Source of the DNA: Pycnopodia helianthoides
Lineage: Eukaryota > Echinodermata > Asteroidea > Forcipulatida > Asteriidae
Assembly (NCBI GenBank): GCA_032158295.1
Contig: CM063256.1
Span: 15,508,574 to 15,572,573 of the forward strand
Length of the DNA stretch: 64,000 bases
Direction of reading: 5' to 3'
Shown here piece after piece: positions 55,204-64,000 of this stretch. The translations under genes were made by a program, and so were the position numbers. The notes below the pieces were generated by a model. It was not told the origin of the DNA. It made no database searches and saw only the letters and a list, made by a program, of their open reading frames with translations. Every line of letters begins with the position of its first letter. Position 1 is the first letter of the stretch.

Positions 55204-55475
55204 GTAAAACTATCAAGTTTGGATTACTCATAACTATAGCAACACTCTATGTACTTATATCCCTTTTCCCCTCTGATAACTCTGAAGAGAAACAACGCAT
55301 TGTATTCAACTTGGAGGCAAACATTGGGATGATTTGTCCCCCCCCCCCCCCTCCATCGAATAACAATACAGTGTCATAATGTTGCTTTAGTTATAACTTA
55401 TAAGCCTTTGAGAAAGACTGGAAATGTCATTGCATTTTGGATTAGAAACAGTCTGGAGTTTTTATTTTCGCTTAA

Positions 55476-55826
55476 AGGCAACGTATACCTTTGGTTTTTG
55501 GACCCGTTCGAGTGTTTTAACCCCATATAAATGTAGATACATATACAATAAAACCAACTTGCGAAAATTTCAAAAAGTGGTAGCATTTTTTGAGATATCT
55601 CCGAAAATCTGGAGCGGTTATGTCCACGCTGGAAGAATAGTCCGTAATTGCAATACACAGTCTGAGAAACGTTTCTTGCATGAAACGTTTCTCAGATTGA
55701 AATGTTTTTAAATCGAAGAGTCTTTTCTCAGCATGTTATACATTATCAACACCTGCAGTGCTTCTTACCAAGTAAGTTTGTATTGTCATTGATTTTTGGA
55801 GTAATTGCTAAAGGTATACCCTCCCT
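55476..55826. mobile_element. MITE with AGGCAACGTATACCTTTGG ends and TTAA flanks
   Basis: 351 bp. Left AGGCAACGTATACCTTTGG, right 'aaaggtataccctccct', TTAA at 55472-55475 and 55827-55830. Internal perfect palindrome around 'tgagaaacgtttcttgcatg'. Related copies: 38591-38985, 37020-37279 and the window's first bases. Confidence 0.85.
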
Positions 55827-56384
55827 TTAAGTAGTATTGAAATAAACAATAGATAGATGAATGCCATTGGATGGTATACGTGAATATGCACGAGCTATAC
55901 CACGTGTAATAGAAAGGAACTATACATATAGTCAACTTGCGGGTACAACCATTTGTATTAATCTCTTTTGTTTATGAGAGTGGTGGCTCTGAAAAGAGCC
56001 GATGTGGTCTCCACGTGTATTAAATAGTTGAGCTTTTCTACCGAGACCATCGTAAGCGATTAGAGGAATAAAGGCTATTTGACATGAAATGAAATTAATA
56101 TATTTTACACGAATAGATGAATGGATTGGAAGTTAGAAATCAGGCAGAACAAGAACAAACCTTTTGTCATTGTATTTGAATCCAGACAAACAAAATAAAC
56201 TTTATGCGTGATTTGTTTTGTGATTTGGCAAATTGATGAGCCTATATTTGTAATGATAAGATCTGACATGCTAACCGTTGGAGTTATTTTTCTCGCACAA
56301 TGCTCTTTATTCGTATGGGGAATATGTGAATACGGTTACACACCTATGTTCCGACACTCCTGGTGCATTTTTTCTAATCCTTAC
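55827..56384. other. Intergenic or intronic, no feature recognised
   Basis: A/T-rich; nothing recognised. Confidence 0.3.
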
Positions 56385-56430
56385 CCTAACCTTACACTAA
56401 CCCTAACCCCTAACCCTAACACTAACCCAT
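56385..56430. repeat. Interstitial telomere-like (CCCTAA)n
   Basis: 'taccctaaccttacactaac' then 'cctaacccctaaccctaac': six to seven degenerate units of the telomere repeat, directly before the 16-bp minisatellite. Confidence 0.75.
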
Positions 56431-56454
56431 GCGTATAAATTATGAGTGAGTGAT

Positions 56455-56915
56455 TGTCGAAACATAGGGTTGTAGGACTATTGGGGTGTCGGAACATAAT
56501 GGGTGTCATAACATAGGGGTGTAGGAACATTGGGGTGTCATAACATAGGGTCGTAGGAACATAGGGTCGTAGGAACATAGGGTCGTAGGAACATAGGGTC
56601 GTAGGAATATAGGGTTGGAGGAACATTGGGGTGTCATAACATAGGGGTGTAGGAACATTGGGGTGCCGGAACGTATGGGTGTTGGAACATAGGGGCGTTG
56701 GAACATTGGGGTGTCGGAACAAAGGGGTGTCGGAACATTGGGGTGTCTGAACATAGGGTTGTATGAACATAGGGTGTCGAAACAAAGGGGTGTTGGAGGG
56801 TGTTGGAACATAGGGTTGTCGGAACATAGGGTTGTAGGAACATAGGGTGGTCGGAACATTGGGGTGTCGGAACATAGGGGTGTCGGAACATTGGGGTGTC
56901 AGAACATAGAGCAGT
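56455..56915. repeat. 16-bp minisatellite (ATAGGGGTGTAGGAAC)n
   Basis: About 28 units; two common variants (CATAGGGTCGTAGGAA, CATTGGGGTGTCGGAA) alternate. The minus-strand MFRHPNVPTPL-type frames are artefacts of the array. Confidence 0.96.
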
Positions 56916-57030
56916 CACACATCATTTATGTTAGTGACATTCCATAATACATACTACACAGTCTAGTGAGCACGACTCTATCTGTATTATGGAACGTCAC
57001 TGACATAAATCCTGTGTAACAGGGAACCTA

Positions 57031-57140
57031 AGGAAGAGTTGCAATATAGAGGGACCGTTTTCTTTGGTCACGTGGTTGCTGGACGCCATTTTCGGTCCAA
57101 ATGTAGCGCAACCCTATTGGTGCACCCCACCAAATAATCT
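57031..57140 (+). pseudogene. Partial copy of the THAP-exon 5' region
   Basis: Follows the minus strand of 7985-8110: 'aggaagagttgcaatataga', 'gggaccg', 'ggtcacgtggttgctggacg', 'ccattttcggtcc'. It then continues with 'attggtgcaccccaccaa', a broken version of the sequence encoding the first THAP cysteines. No intact THAP domain remains. Confidence 0.5.
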
Positions 57141-57977
57141 CCTAAAGCATACAGTGCAACATGTTAAAATAATATTTAAAAATACACGAAAAATACTTTG
57201 AATTCTCACAGCTTTTAACAGTAAAGGGAAAATTATGAATTGACTCTTGAACTTTTATTCTCTGCTCAATTTTATATTGGGAGTCCCTGGGCCCGTCGAG
57301 TTATTCTCCCTCTAAATACAAACACCCCTACACAGGTGTAATTTTCAAAACGTCCAAGCATCAATCTTGAAAAATGTCCATACACCTCTCAGCAAATAGG
57401 ACCATTTATTTCAGGGCCTATGTCATCCAAAATACCTCAAGTTCGAAGTCAACAACCACCAGGTCACAATTGGGCAACATATTTACACTGAAACACTTTC
57501 TGGGGGCTCTCAAATCTGTCTAATATAGAATATTTTGAGGGCCTACAAAACATTAACGAGCTCGACGCTCTGTTGTCTCCTATTTGGTGTGGTGCACCCC
57601 ATGTGCAGTCTAGTCTAACACCCTGTGTGCACACACTTTTTTCGGGGGGGGGGGGGCACACCACAAATGCTCCTGAATGCAAGTAGTCTCTCACAAACAG
57701 CTCTACATATCTTTGTCACTTCCGCACAGTAAAAAGCTTTCTCGTGGCATGTTAAACTATCTCACTTTATGTAATGTAGTAAAGCGATTACAGCCCCCAA
57801 AAACACTTCATTCTACACAAAACTGCATTTTATTGCCAATGTTAAACATTGTTGTAAGAGAAATATCTTTGATTTTGGGTTAACAAAGAAAAATTTACTT
57901 CAGCGGGACTTGAACATGCCAAATTTGTTTTCTCAAATTACATTTACAGCGTTATTTAAGTTCTTGTACATAATTAA
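57141..57977. other. No gene recognised
   Basis: Poly-G run at 57644-57654; otherwise unremarkable. Confidence 0.3.
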
Positions 57978-58351
57978 AGGAACATTACAGAATTGGTTTT
58001 TGCTAACAAAACAGTTGCTGGCAGTGTAAGCACTTTATGTAATCCACCATATACATAAACTGACAAACCTGTAGATGTTTGAGATCGATCGGCCATCTGG
58101 GTCACGAGAAAATAGTGAAAAACCGATTACACATTTGCATGAAATCATATAGATTCAACAAATGAATAAAACGCTCACTGAGCGATAAACTCCAATCGGA
58201 AAATTAGTTTATTAATTTCTCAACAAATATGGCACTTCAGACAGAAATATTTCAAGGGATGTTTTCTACTATATCATCATGAGACCGTGTAAGTTTTATG
58301 TAAATCTGTATATTTTACAAGTTTTTTTCTTACCAATTCTGTAATGTTCCT
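57978..58351 (-). mobile_element. TTAA-flanked MITE, copy 4 of 4
   Basis: 374 bp; ends AGGAACATTACAGAATTGG, TTAA at 57974-57977 and 58352-58355. Same orientation as copy 3. A few small deletions near its right side. Confidence 0.88.
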
Positions 58352-58714
58352 TTAAGTTGTTTGACATTTTAATCTCCGGTGTTAAGTCACCGTCGTGATT
58401 ACAGCGCATCGTGACGCTGTTTTTGCAATTTCAGAAGCAATTTAAACATAAATAATTGTAACTGCACGATGCCCCATTTTTCGAAAATGGCCCAAAACTG
58501 ACCAAAAAACAAACCTTTTCTCGGAGTTTTGTCCATGAAAAAATAATAATGTAAGATTTATCCAACGGAATTTTAAACCCCCATTTGGCCATAGCTGTCC
58601 TGTTTAGTTTCTGGGTTTGAACTGAGATTGTGGACAATGGAAACAAATAAAGCCCGCGTTGATTTGATCTAATGGTTTTTGTTATGGTTCGTGTTTCCTC
58701 TTCTTCTTCTTCTT

Positions 58715-58890
58715 CTTTGAGTCATAAATATGACTTAGCACAAGTCATAATTATGAGATATTTGGGGATTTTTCTCATATACAGAAGTCATAATTATGTG
58801 ATATATGATACATGACATAATTATGAGATTAAGTCGTCTATGACTTCTACTAAGTCATAATTCTGATGTAAGTCGTAACTATGACTTCTC
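58715..58890. repeat. Cluster of TCATAATTATGA-type palindromes
   Basis: About eight 'agtcataa(t/a)tatgact' or half-site variants in 175 bases, after a (CTT)n run. Irregular spacing, so not a simple tandem array. Confidence 0.65.
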
Positions 58891-59185
58891 TCTCAGTGCC
58901 CCTTTAACGCTTCCATGATTTTTGTTCCCCTTTTGAAAGGGGGGGCGGGGTCTTTTGAAAAGGGAGGTCAGTCTCCTTTTTAATATTTCATATTGAGTAT
59001 ATTTATACCAATTGGTGATGGTGCGAAAAAGCCTAATTTGAAAGCCCGATTTGATGATTACTCTTGTTTATTCATTACATCGACTGAAGGAAATTTCCGC
59101 ACAGATCTGCGTTCTATTTGTAGGTTGGGCTCGGCTTGGCACAGGATAGAAAAGAATAAACACAATAAACTTAACATAACAAAAA

Positions 59186-59380
59186 TGATTTGGGTTCGAA
59201 CAAGAGAGTTTCCAAAGAACCATTCAGCTTCCTTTGTGTTTTTTTTTACTTGATACCTCCCTGTTAAACGATATTGTTCATGTTAGGGTTCGAACAAGAG
59301 AGTTTCCAAAGAACCATTCAGCTTCCTTTGTGTGTTTTTTTACTTGATACCTCCCTGTTAAACGATATTGTTCATGTTAT
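59186..59380. repeat. ~96-bp tandem duplication
   Basis: Two nearly identical copies starting 'gggttcgaacaagagagttt' and ending 'aaacgatattgttcatgtta', joined at 59284. They differ by the length of the internal T run and a few bases. Confidence 0.93.
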
Positions 59381-62304
59381 AAGTTTTGTTTTTATAATGT
59401 CGGAAGTTCTTTTTGTGGTAAGATATTGTTTTTTCCACGGAGTCGTTTGGAATCCCTGTCTGTGATTTGAATAGCCTACAACACATGTACTTTCGCAGTC
59501 TATTTTACAGTTATAACATCATTATATGAAAAACGTACACTAGCATAACGACGTTTTGATGTACTGGTAATTTACATCGTCACCTTTGATGCCATAATCC
59601 GTCATTCTTGTGGTATAACCTTGACTCGTGCTGATAAATTCTTGATAAACTATAAGGAATTGTATTTTGGTGGCTTGATTGTATTATTGTGTAGGAAGTT
59701 ATTTGTGTGCTGATCCAACGTGTCATTATACTCGCATGAATTGTGAGACCCACTCCCCGCGTTAGGTCATCAGCTAGCCTGACCCGATCTCACTTTAGAA
59801 TATTCTGGTTTTATGTCAAAGTGAAAATATCCGTCAGGGTCAGCGATCTGCCTAGACATAATTATAATAAACTTTTGAGAGTCAGGCTCCCTTCAAGTTA
59901 TCCGTCTTGCTGCAAAGTCAGAATAGGATATAGTTTTATAAAGAAAAGAAAAGGAAGACTTCTTTCACTTTTCAATTGAAACCTTATTTTCTCTAAACAA
60001 TTAAAACAATACATACAACTTAAACAGACAGTTCCAATTGAGGAAAAAACCAGCAAATGCAAGAAAACACCCCCAAAAACACGTTATGAGCTTGAACTGT
60101 ATAGAGAAAAATGTGCTTTAAATAAACCAACTGATTTGGTGCTCTTTTAAAGTGAAAATAGCGTTATGGATGTCCCATGTTTTCTGGAAAATATGAAACT
60201 TGTTGGAGACTTTAGAGTAGATCAGTCGGCCAGAACATTATGTTGAATGCAGTTTCGCCATACAACTAATATAACAGTCAGCAAAAACGGAATATAAATA
60301 GAGCCAGTAGATAACGGATTTTGGACTTTAAAGATGAGAGACAAACGGCCTCCTTTCCGGTCCCCGGCGGCTCCTATTCATGTGAATTGTAAAAGAAGAT
60401 TCTGTATTTTCCAGTATGTATGTTCTTCTCAATTTTTAACCCTCGCATTTTATTATTTTATTTATTTTTATTTTATTTTTTTCTTAGGGGGGCCTAAGGT
60501 CACCGGCCTAATAAAACCCTTTTCTACCCTGAATGTATAGTTCAACTTAATAGAAATAAATCAACGACCCATAACCAAAAGCCATTAGCAGAAAAGCTTT
60601 TCAGGTTCCATTTTAGTCTGCATTTTGCATGAAAAGGATTATATTTTTTAACCGATTCCGGTTTTGTTACTGATTTGATTCAGTGATGCAGACTGATTCG
60701 CTTGAGTGAAATCTTATGAAAATAAAAAAAGTCAGGCAAACGTGTGAAAGTCATGGGTTTAAAGTTAAAGTTTTAAAGTTAGCAAACACATTTATTAACA
60801 CAAAACACTCTTAATAGTATTGCACTGTTTCTACATTGATTTAACAACGAATACGTTTCGATTAATTTAATTAAAAGATTAATTAAACTTGTTACCGTCT
60901 TGTACACTCATTTTTACCTTCCCTTAAATCTCTCCTTTCTCCTGTATCACGTAATAATGCAGTCGGACCAAATAACAGATATGGAGTTTATTTATTCCAC
61001 ACCTAAATAAGTTCCTGATAAACATTCGATGCTCTATATGTGGCATGGTGTACCCACTCCTGTTGTGTCTTTATTGTGTTCTGGGAATCTCAAGAATTCT
61101 TATTTTTTTAAGAAGATTTTAGAGGGGTACTTCTGTACAAAAGGAAATGAGTATGAGAACTTTTTGGGGTACACCCTCTGCAACATATTGGGCATAATAT
61201 TGATGAAAGGGGATCATTTTGTTCCACTGGAGATCAGTGGAATGTAGACCTACTCAGAAAGTTGGATGAATTTCCGTGTCTAGGTTGGTTAATAGTCCCG
61301 AGTCATGGTTTAGACCTTTATCAGTGTGGACGGATTCGTCAAAAATTCTTTTCAAAATGCATATCTAAGGAAAATTTTTTTTAACATGTTTAACGTCCTG
61401 CCTTGTTGAAAAAAAGAAGACTGCGGGCCTCTTCTTTTTTTCTTTTCTTTTTTCATGGCCGCCCGACACATTTTTCAAGACAACTAGCAGGGCTTTTTTT
61501 CGAGATGGTTGCCAGTTTTTTTCTGTGTGTTTTGGGGTGTGTTAAAGTTTTTAAAAAATATGATGTTATGCATTTTAGAATTGATTTTTTTTCGTCAGAG
61601 ATCGTAAAATCAATCCTTTAAAAAAATATTTTAAAAAGGAGGCGGCCTCTCAAAAGGAAGCTAAACATGGTTTTTTTATTTGGCCTTATAGGGATTTATT
61701 GAAGAGCTGTTTTGAAACCATGGCTACCGTTATCTAATGGGAACATTTGTTTTGAAGATGACAAGACAGTCAATTTCAAGCTGAGTCACTGATCACGCAA
61801 CAAAAGGTCATGACTTTATTGTTATTGTTTATTTGAAATCATATCCTAAAAATTAAAAAACAGGAAACATGTAGTACAAGAGAGATTAACTAATAGCAGG
61901 AACTAACAAAGTGAATTAAATCAGTGTTGCCCTGTGGCATTTAGCTCCCGATAAATTCAATGTAATAAAATTCACTAAAATACCCGAAAATTCAATTCAA
62001 GACAAACAAAAAGATAAATTTTTAGGACGTGAATTAAATATGACTTAATAAATAAATAAGCGTTGAGGGCGCAAGACGTGCTTTGACATCGCTCCCGTTT
62101 ATTTTGAGATTTCAGCGTATTTTCAGCGTATCAGGTAAAGTTTCTTCTTCTTCTTCGGTAAGATCCAGTAAGATCAAGTTTTAGTCATCTTCTGAGATCT
62201 TTTTTAGAATACTTTGGCCAACAAAATTCGCATTTTGGGTGGTTTTCTATCTACCAAGATTGGCTCCCTTGGTCAGGGGTACGCCATCTTAAACCCACCC
62301 CATT
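59381..62304. other. Intergenic; LINE 5' UTR at the right end
   Basis: A/T-rich with no recognised gene until about 62060. The last ~240 bases (a 'ttcttcttcttcggtaagat' run and short 'gatccagtaagatcaag' repeats) probably belong to the 5' UTR of the LINE that follows; its exact start is not defined. Confidence 0.35.
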
Positions 62305-63741
62305 ATGTATGCTCGACCAGCAGGAACCAGGGGTTTGAATAGACCCAATACAATTCGATTCAACACTCGCCATCTTAAGAATGTAGTCACGCCAGAAGAA
62401 GTGTACAGAGCTATTGAATATGAACTGGATACAGTAGAAACAATCAAATGCATCGCCGAACTAGACAACAAGTGGTATAATGTAACCCTCGACAAGGAAG
62501 ACCAATGTGTTCAGATTGCGGCCAGAGGTATGATACTACAGCAGAACCTCATCCAATGTGAAAGAGCAAACGTACAAAACTCCGCAGTGGTTTATGTCAA
62601 GGTACCTTATGAGATGTCAGATCAAGTGCTAAGCAATGTCCTCTCCGAATATGGAACGGTTGCCAACATCAGACATCAGCATCATGACTTCAATGAAAAC
62701 ATTGAAACGGGAGTTAGAAGTTGCCTTGTCAAGAACTTGAAAAAGCCGATACCAAGCTTCGTAAGAGTTGCAGGCTTTACAATGCCTGTACGTTATCGAG
62801 GTCAACCAAGAACTTGTAAGATATGCCAACAAACCGATCATCTGGCCAGAGACTGTCCTGCAAGGGGGAGATGCTTTGTCTGCGGTAGCTACGAACACCG
62901 TGCTGCGTGGCATGACTATCAAACCCACGAGGAGGAGGAGGAAACCCAGATTGAGGTCACAAGCAACAATGATGAGGAGGATATAGACGACACACATGAA
63001 GCAGAGAGATACACAACAGATGAGGAGGCAACAGATAGCGCAGCAGAGGATGAAGCATCCCAATCAATATTGCAAGAACCAACAAGAAAAACAAGAGATA
63101 GAGAGAATGAGAGCATGAGAGGGTCTGAACAGAGGAAAGAAGAAGACAACCCAAAAAGAGCAGCACCAAGAAGTGAAGAAGACAACCAATCTAAATCGGG
63201 ACAGGTCAAGCTGAAGAAATCCTTTAAAGAAGCAGTCCAGGGCATCACAAAAGGTGAACAAAAAGATAACCGAAAGACCACGACAAAACCTAAGAAAACT
63301 GGTTTTTGGGACGAGGCAACGGACCTCCAAAAGAGGAAGGTCTACGCTAGAAAGAGGAAATCCGTCGAAGATGACAAGGAAAACGAGCCAAAACAAGCAA
63401 GAGGAGAAAGGGATGACATGGACGTGGAAACTACACACACAAATAATGGAGACAAACGGCCATCAAACCAATCTGCAAATGGACACAGTCAAGAGGAAAC
63501 TTCACAAGACATGATTGATACACAAGACCAACAAGATGAAATACATTCCAAGACTGACAATCAAGACACAGAAGGTGAATTTATACCCTACACAAGACAT
63601 GGTGTCCAGCGAATGAGAAAAAAGAGAGGATCAGGAACAAGGGCAGCAGAACAACAGAGACAGTCCGAGACAAATCAAGAATCAACTCCCAGAAGTCCAC
63701 CAAATAGCAGCAGAGGACGTGGTCGAGGTAGAAATACGTAA
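62305..63741 (+). CDS. LINE ORF1 protein, Tx1/L1-like (RNA-binding, zinc knuckles), intact
   Basis: An unbroken 478-codon frame. Residues about 15-170 form an RRM-like fold (NTIRFNTRHLKNVVTPEEVY ... VYVKVPYEM ... LSEYGTVANIR). Then come two knuckles: C171-x2-C174-x4-H179-x4-C184 (classic CCHC) and C190-x2-C193-x4-H198-x4-H203 (a CCHH variant). A long acidic/basic low-complexity tail (E/D, K/R, Q/N rich) ends in an RGRGRGR patch. This is the ORF1 type of Tx1-like LINEs, which binds the element's RNA to form the retrotransposition particle. ORF2 starts 43 bases after its stop. Lack of stops or frameshifts suggests a recent insertion. Confidence 0.9.
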   Translation: MYARPAGTRGLNRPNTIRFNTRHLKNVVTPEEVYRAIEYELDTVETIKCIAELDNKWYNVTLDKEDQCVQIAARGMILQQNLIQCERANVQNSAVVYVKVPYEMSDQVLSNVLSEYGTVANIRHQHHDFNENIETGVRSCLVKNLKKPIPSFVRVAGFTMPVRYRGQPRTCKICQQTDHLARDCPARGRCFVCGSYEHRAAWHDYQTHEEEEETQIEVTSNNDEEDIDDTHEAERYTTDEEATDSAAEDEASQSILQEPTRKTRDRENESMRGSEQRKEEDNPKRAAPRSEEDNQSKSGQVKLKKSFKEAVQGITKGEQKDNRKTTTKPKKTGFWDEATDLQKRKVYARKRKSVEDDKENEPKQARGERDDMDVETTHTNNGDKRPSNQSANGHSQEETSQDMIDTQDQQDEIHSKTDNQDTEGEFIPYTRHGVQRMRKKRGSGTRAAEQQRQSETNQESTPRSPPNSSRGRGRGRNT

Positions 63742-63784
63742 TGCCGTTTTGCATTTGAAGTTTTTTTATCTCTAGATTTATGCA

Positions 63785-64000
63785 ATGAAAGAGATAGTTA
63801 TCATACTTTTTATAATGTCGTCTTTATCAGTAGCTACAATTAATGTCAATGGCTTGAGAAATGAAATGAAAAGACAAGTTTTATTCGATTACCTTTACAG
63901 GCGTAAATTTAGTTTGGTTTTACTCCAAGAAACCCACAGCGAGTATAATGATGAATTATACTGGTGCAATGAATGGAAAGGGAAAATTCATTTCAATCAC
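63785..64000 (+). CDS. LINE ORF2 start: APE-type endonuclease (cut by window end)
   Basis: 72 open codons to the edge. MKEIVIILFIMSSLSVATIN, VNGLRNEMKRQVLFDYLY, SLVLLQETHSEYNDELYW. The A-T-I-N-V-N-G-L and L-Q-E-T-H motifs are the first two active-site motifs (Asn and catalytic Glu) of L1-type endonucleases. ORF2 should continue with endonuclease and reverse transcriptase beyond the window. An internal Met at codon 11 could also be the start. Confidence 0.88.
   Translation, partial: MKEIVIILFIMSSLSVATINVNGLRNEMKRQVLFDYLYRRKFSLVLLQETHSEYNDELYWCNEWKGKIHFNH

Noticed and set aside
56381..56918. 164-residue MFRHPNVPT-type minus frame
   Set aside because: By-product of the 16-bp minisatellite.

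Overview
The window is nuclear DNA of a marine invertebrate, most likely an echinoderm or another invertebrate deuterostome. The reasons are small coding exons with GT/AG introns, very low gene density, TTAGGG-type interstitial repeats, Tx1/L1-like and CR1/Rex-like LINE remnants, many short inverted-repeat elements (MITEs), and proteins of animal families. The species assignment is inference. No prokaryotic operon, CRISPR array or rRNA was seen. Nearly all the long reading frames that can be drawn are repeats or intron noise; real coding sequence was recovered by assembling exons through splice sites and matching phase.

Left part (about 1.6-24.2 kb, + strand): a tandem pair, or one fused gene, of FAM187-like membrane immunoglobulin-superfamily exons. 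The second copy (about 12.0-24.2 kb) is complete: candidate signal peptide, Ig V-like domain, W-x2-W-x2-C-x2-C thrombospondin-like linker, Cys-rich linker, second Ig domain, transmembrane helix, stop. The first copy (about 1.6-11.8 kb) has the signal, Ig and linker exons but no visible second Ig or membrane exon. All exon phases agree, also across the junction between copies. A THAP zinc-finger exon lies on the minus strand inside the first copy. The introns hold CTG, TTTG and CT arrays, a 14-bp minisatellite, a tRNA-like sequence, LINE pieces and several MITEs.

Middle (24.3-28.4 kb): intergenic, with a 1.46-kb foldback structure. Next (28.49-40.45 kb, + strand): a complete six-exon monocarboxylate-transporter-like (SLC16/MFS) gene, 619 codons plus stop, whose 7.6-kb first intron carries a 2.3-kb terminal-inverted-repeat transposon and two inverted LINE fragments.

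Right part (40.5-64 kb): mostly repeats. They include a 244-bp inverted element with two CTCF-like sites, a hammerhead-ribozyme-like fold at 42.94 kb, two more copies of the TTAA-flanked MITE, a frameshifted reverse-transcriptase LINE at 48.2-49.9 kb and a hairpin-joined LINE 3' end at 50.8-51.6 kb. At 54.29 kb is the first exon of a hephaestin/ceruloplasmin-like multicopper oxidase, with one possible second exon. The window ends in a young-looking Tx1/L1-like LINE at 62.3-64.0 kb with an intact 478-residue ORF1 and the start of the endonuclease of ORF2.

The genes show no sign of acting together. The two most distinctive signals are the coordinated Cys differences between the two FAM187-like copies and the repeated presence of CTCF-like motifs, usually as inward-facing pairs, inside short mobile elements.
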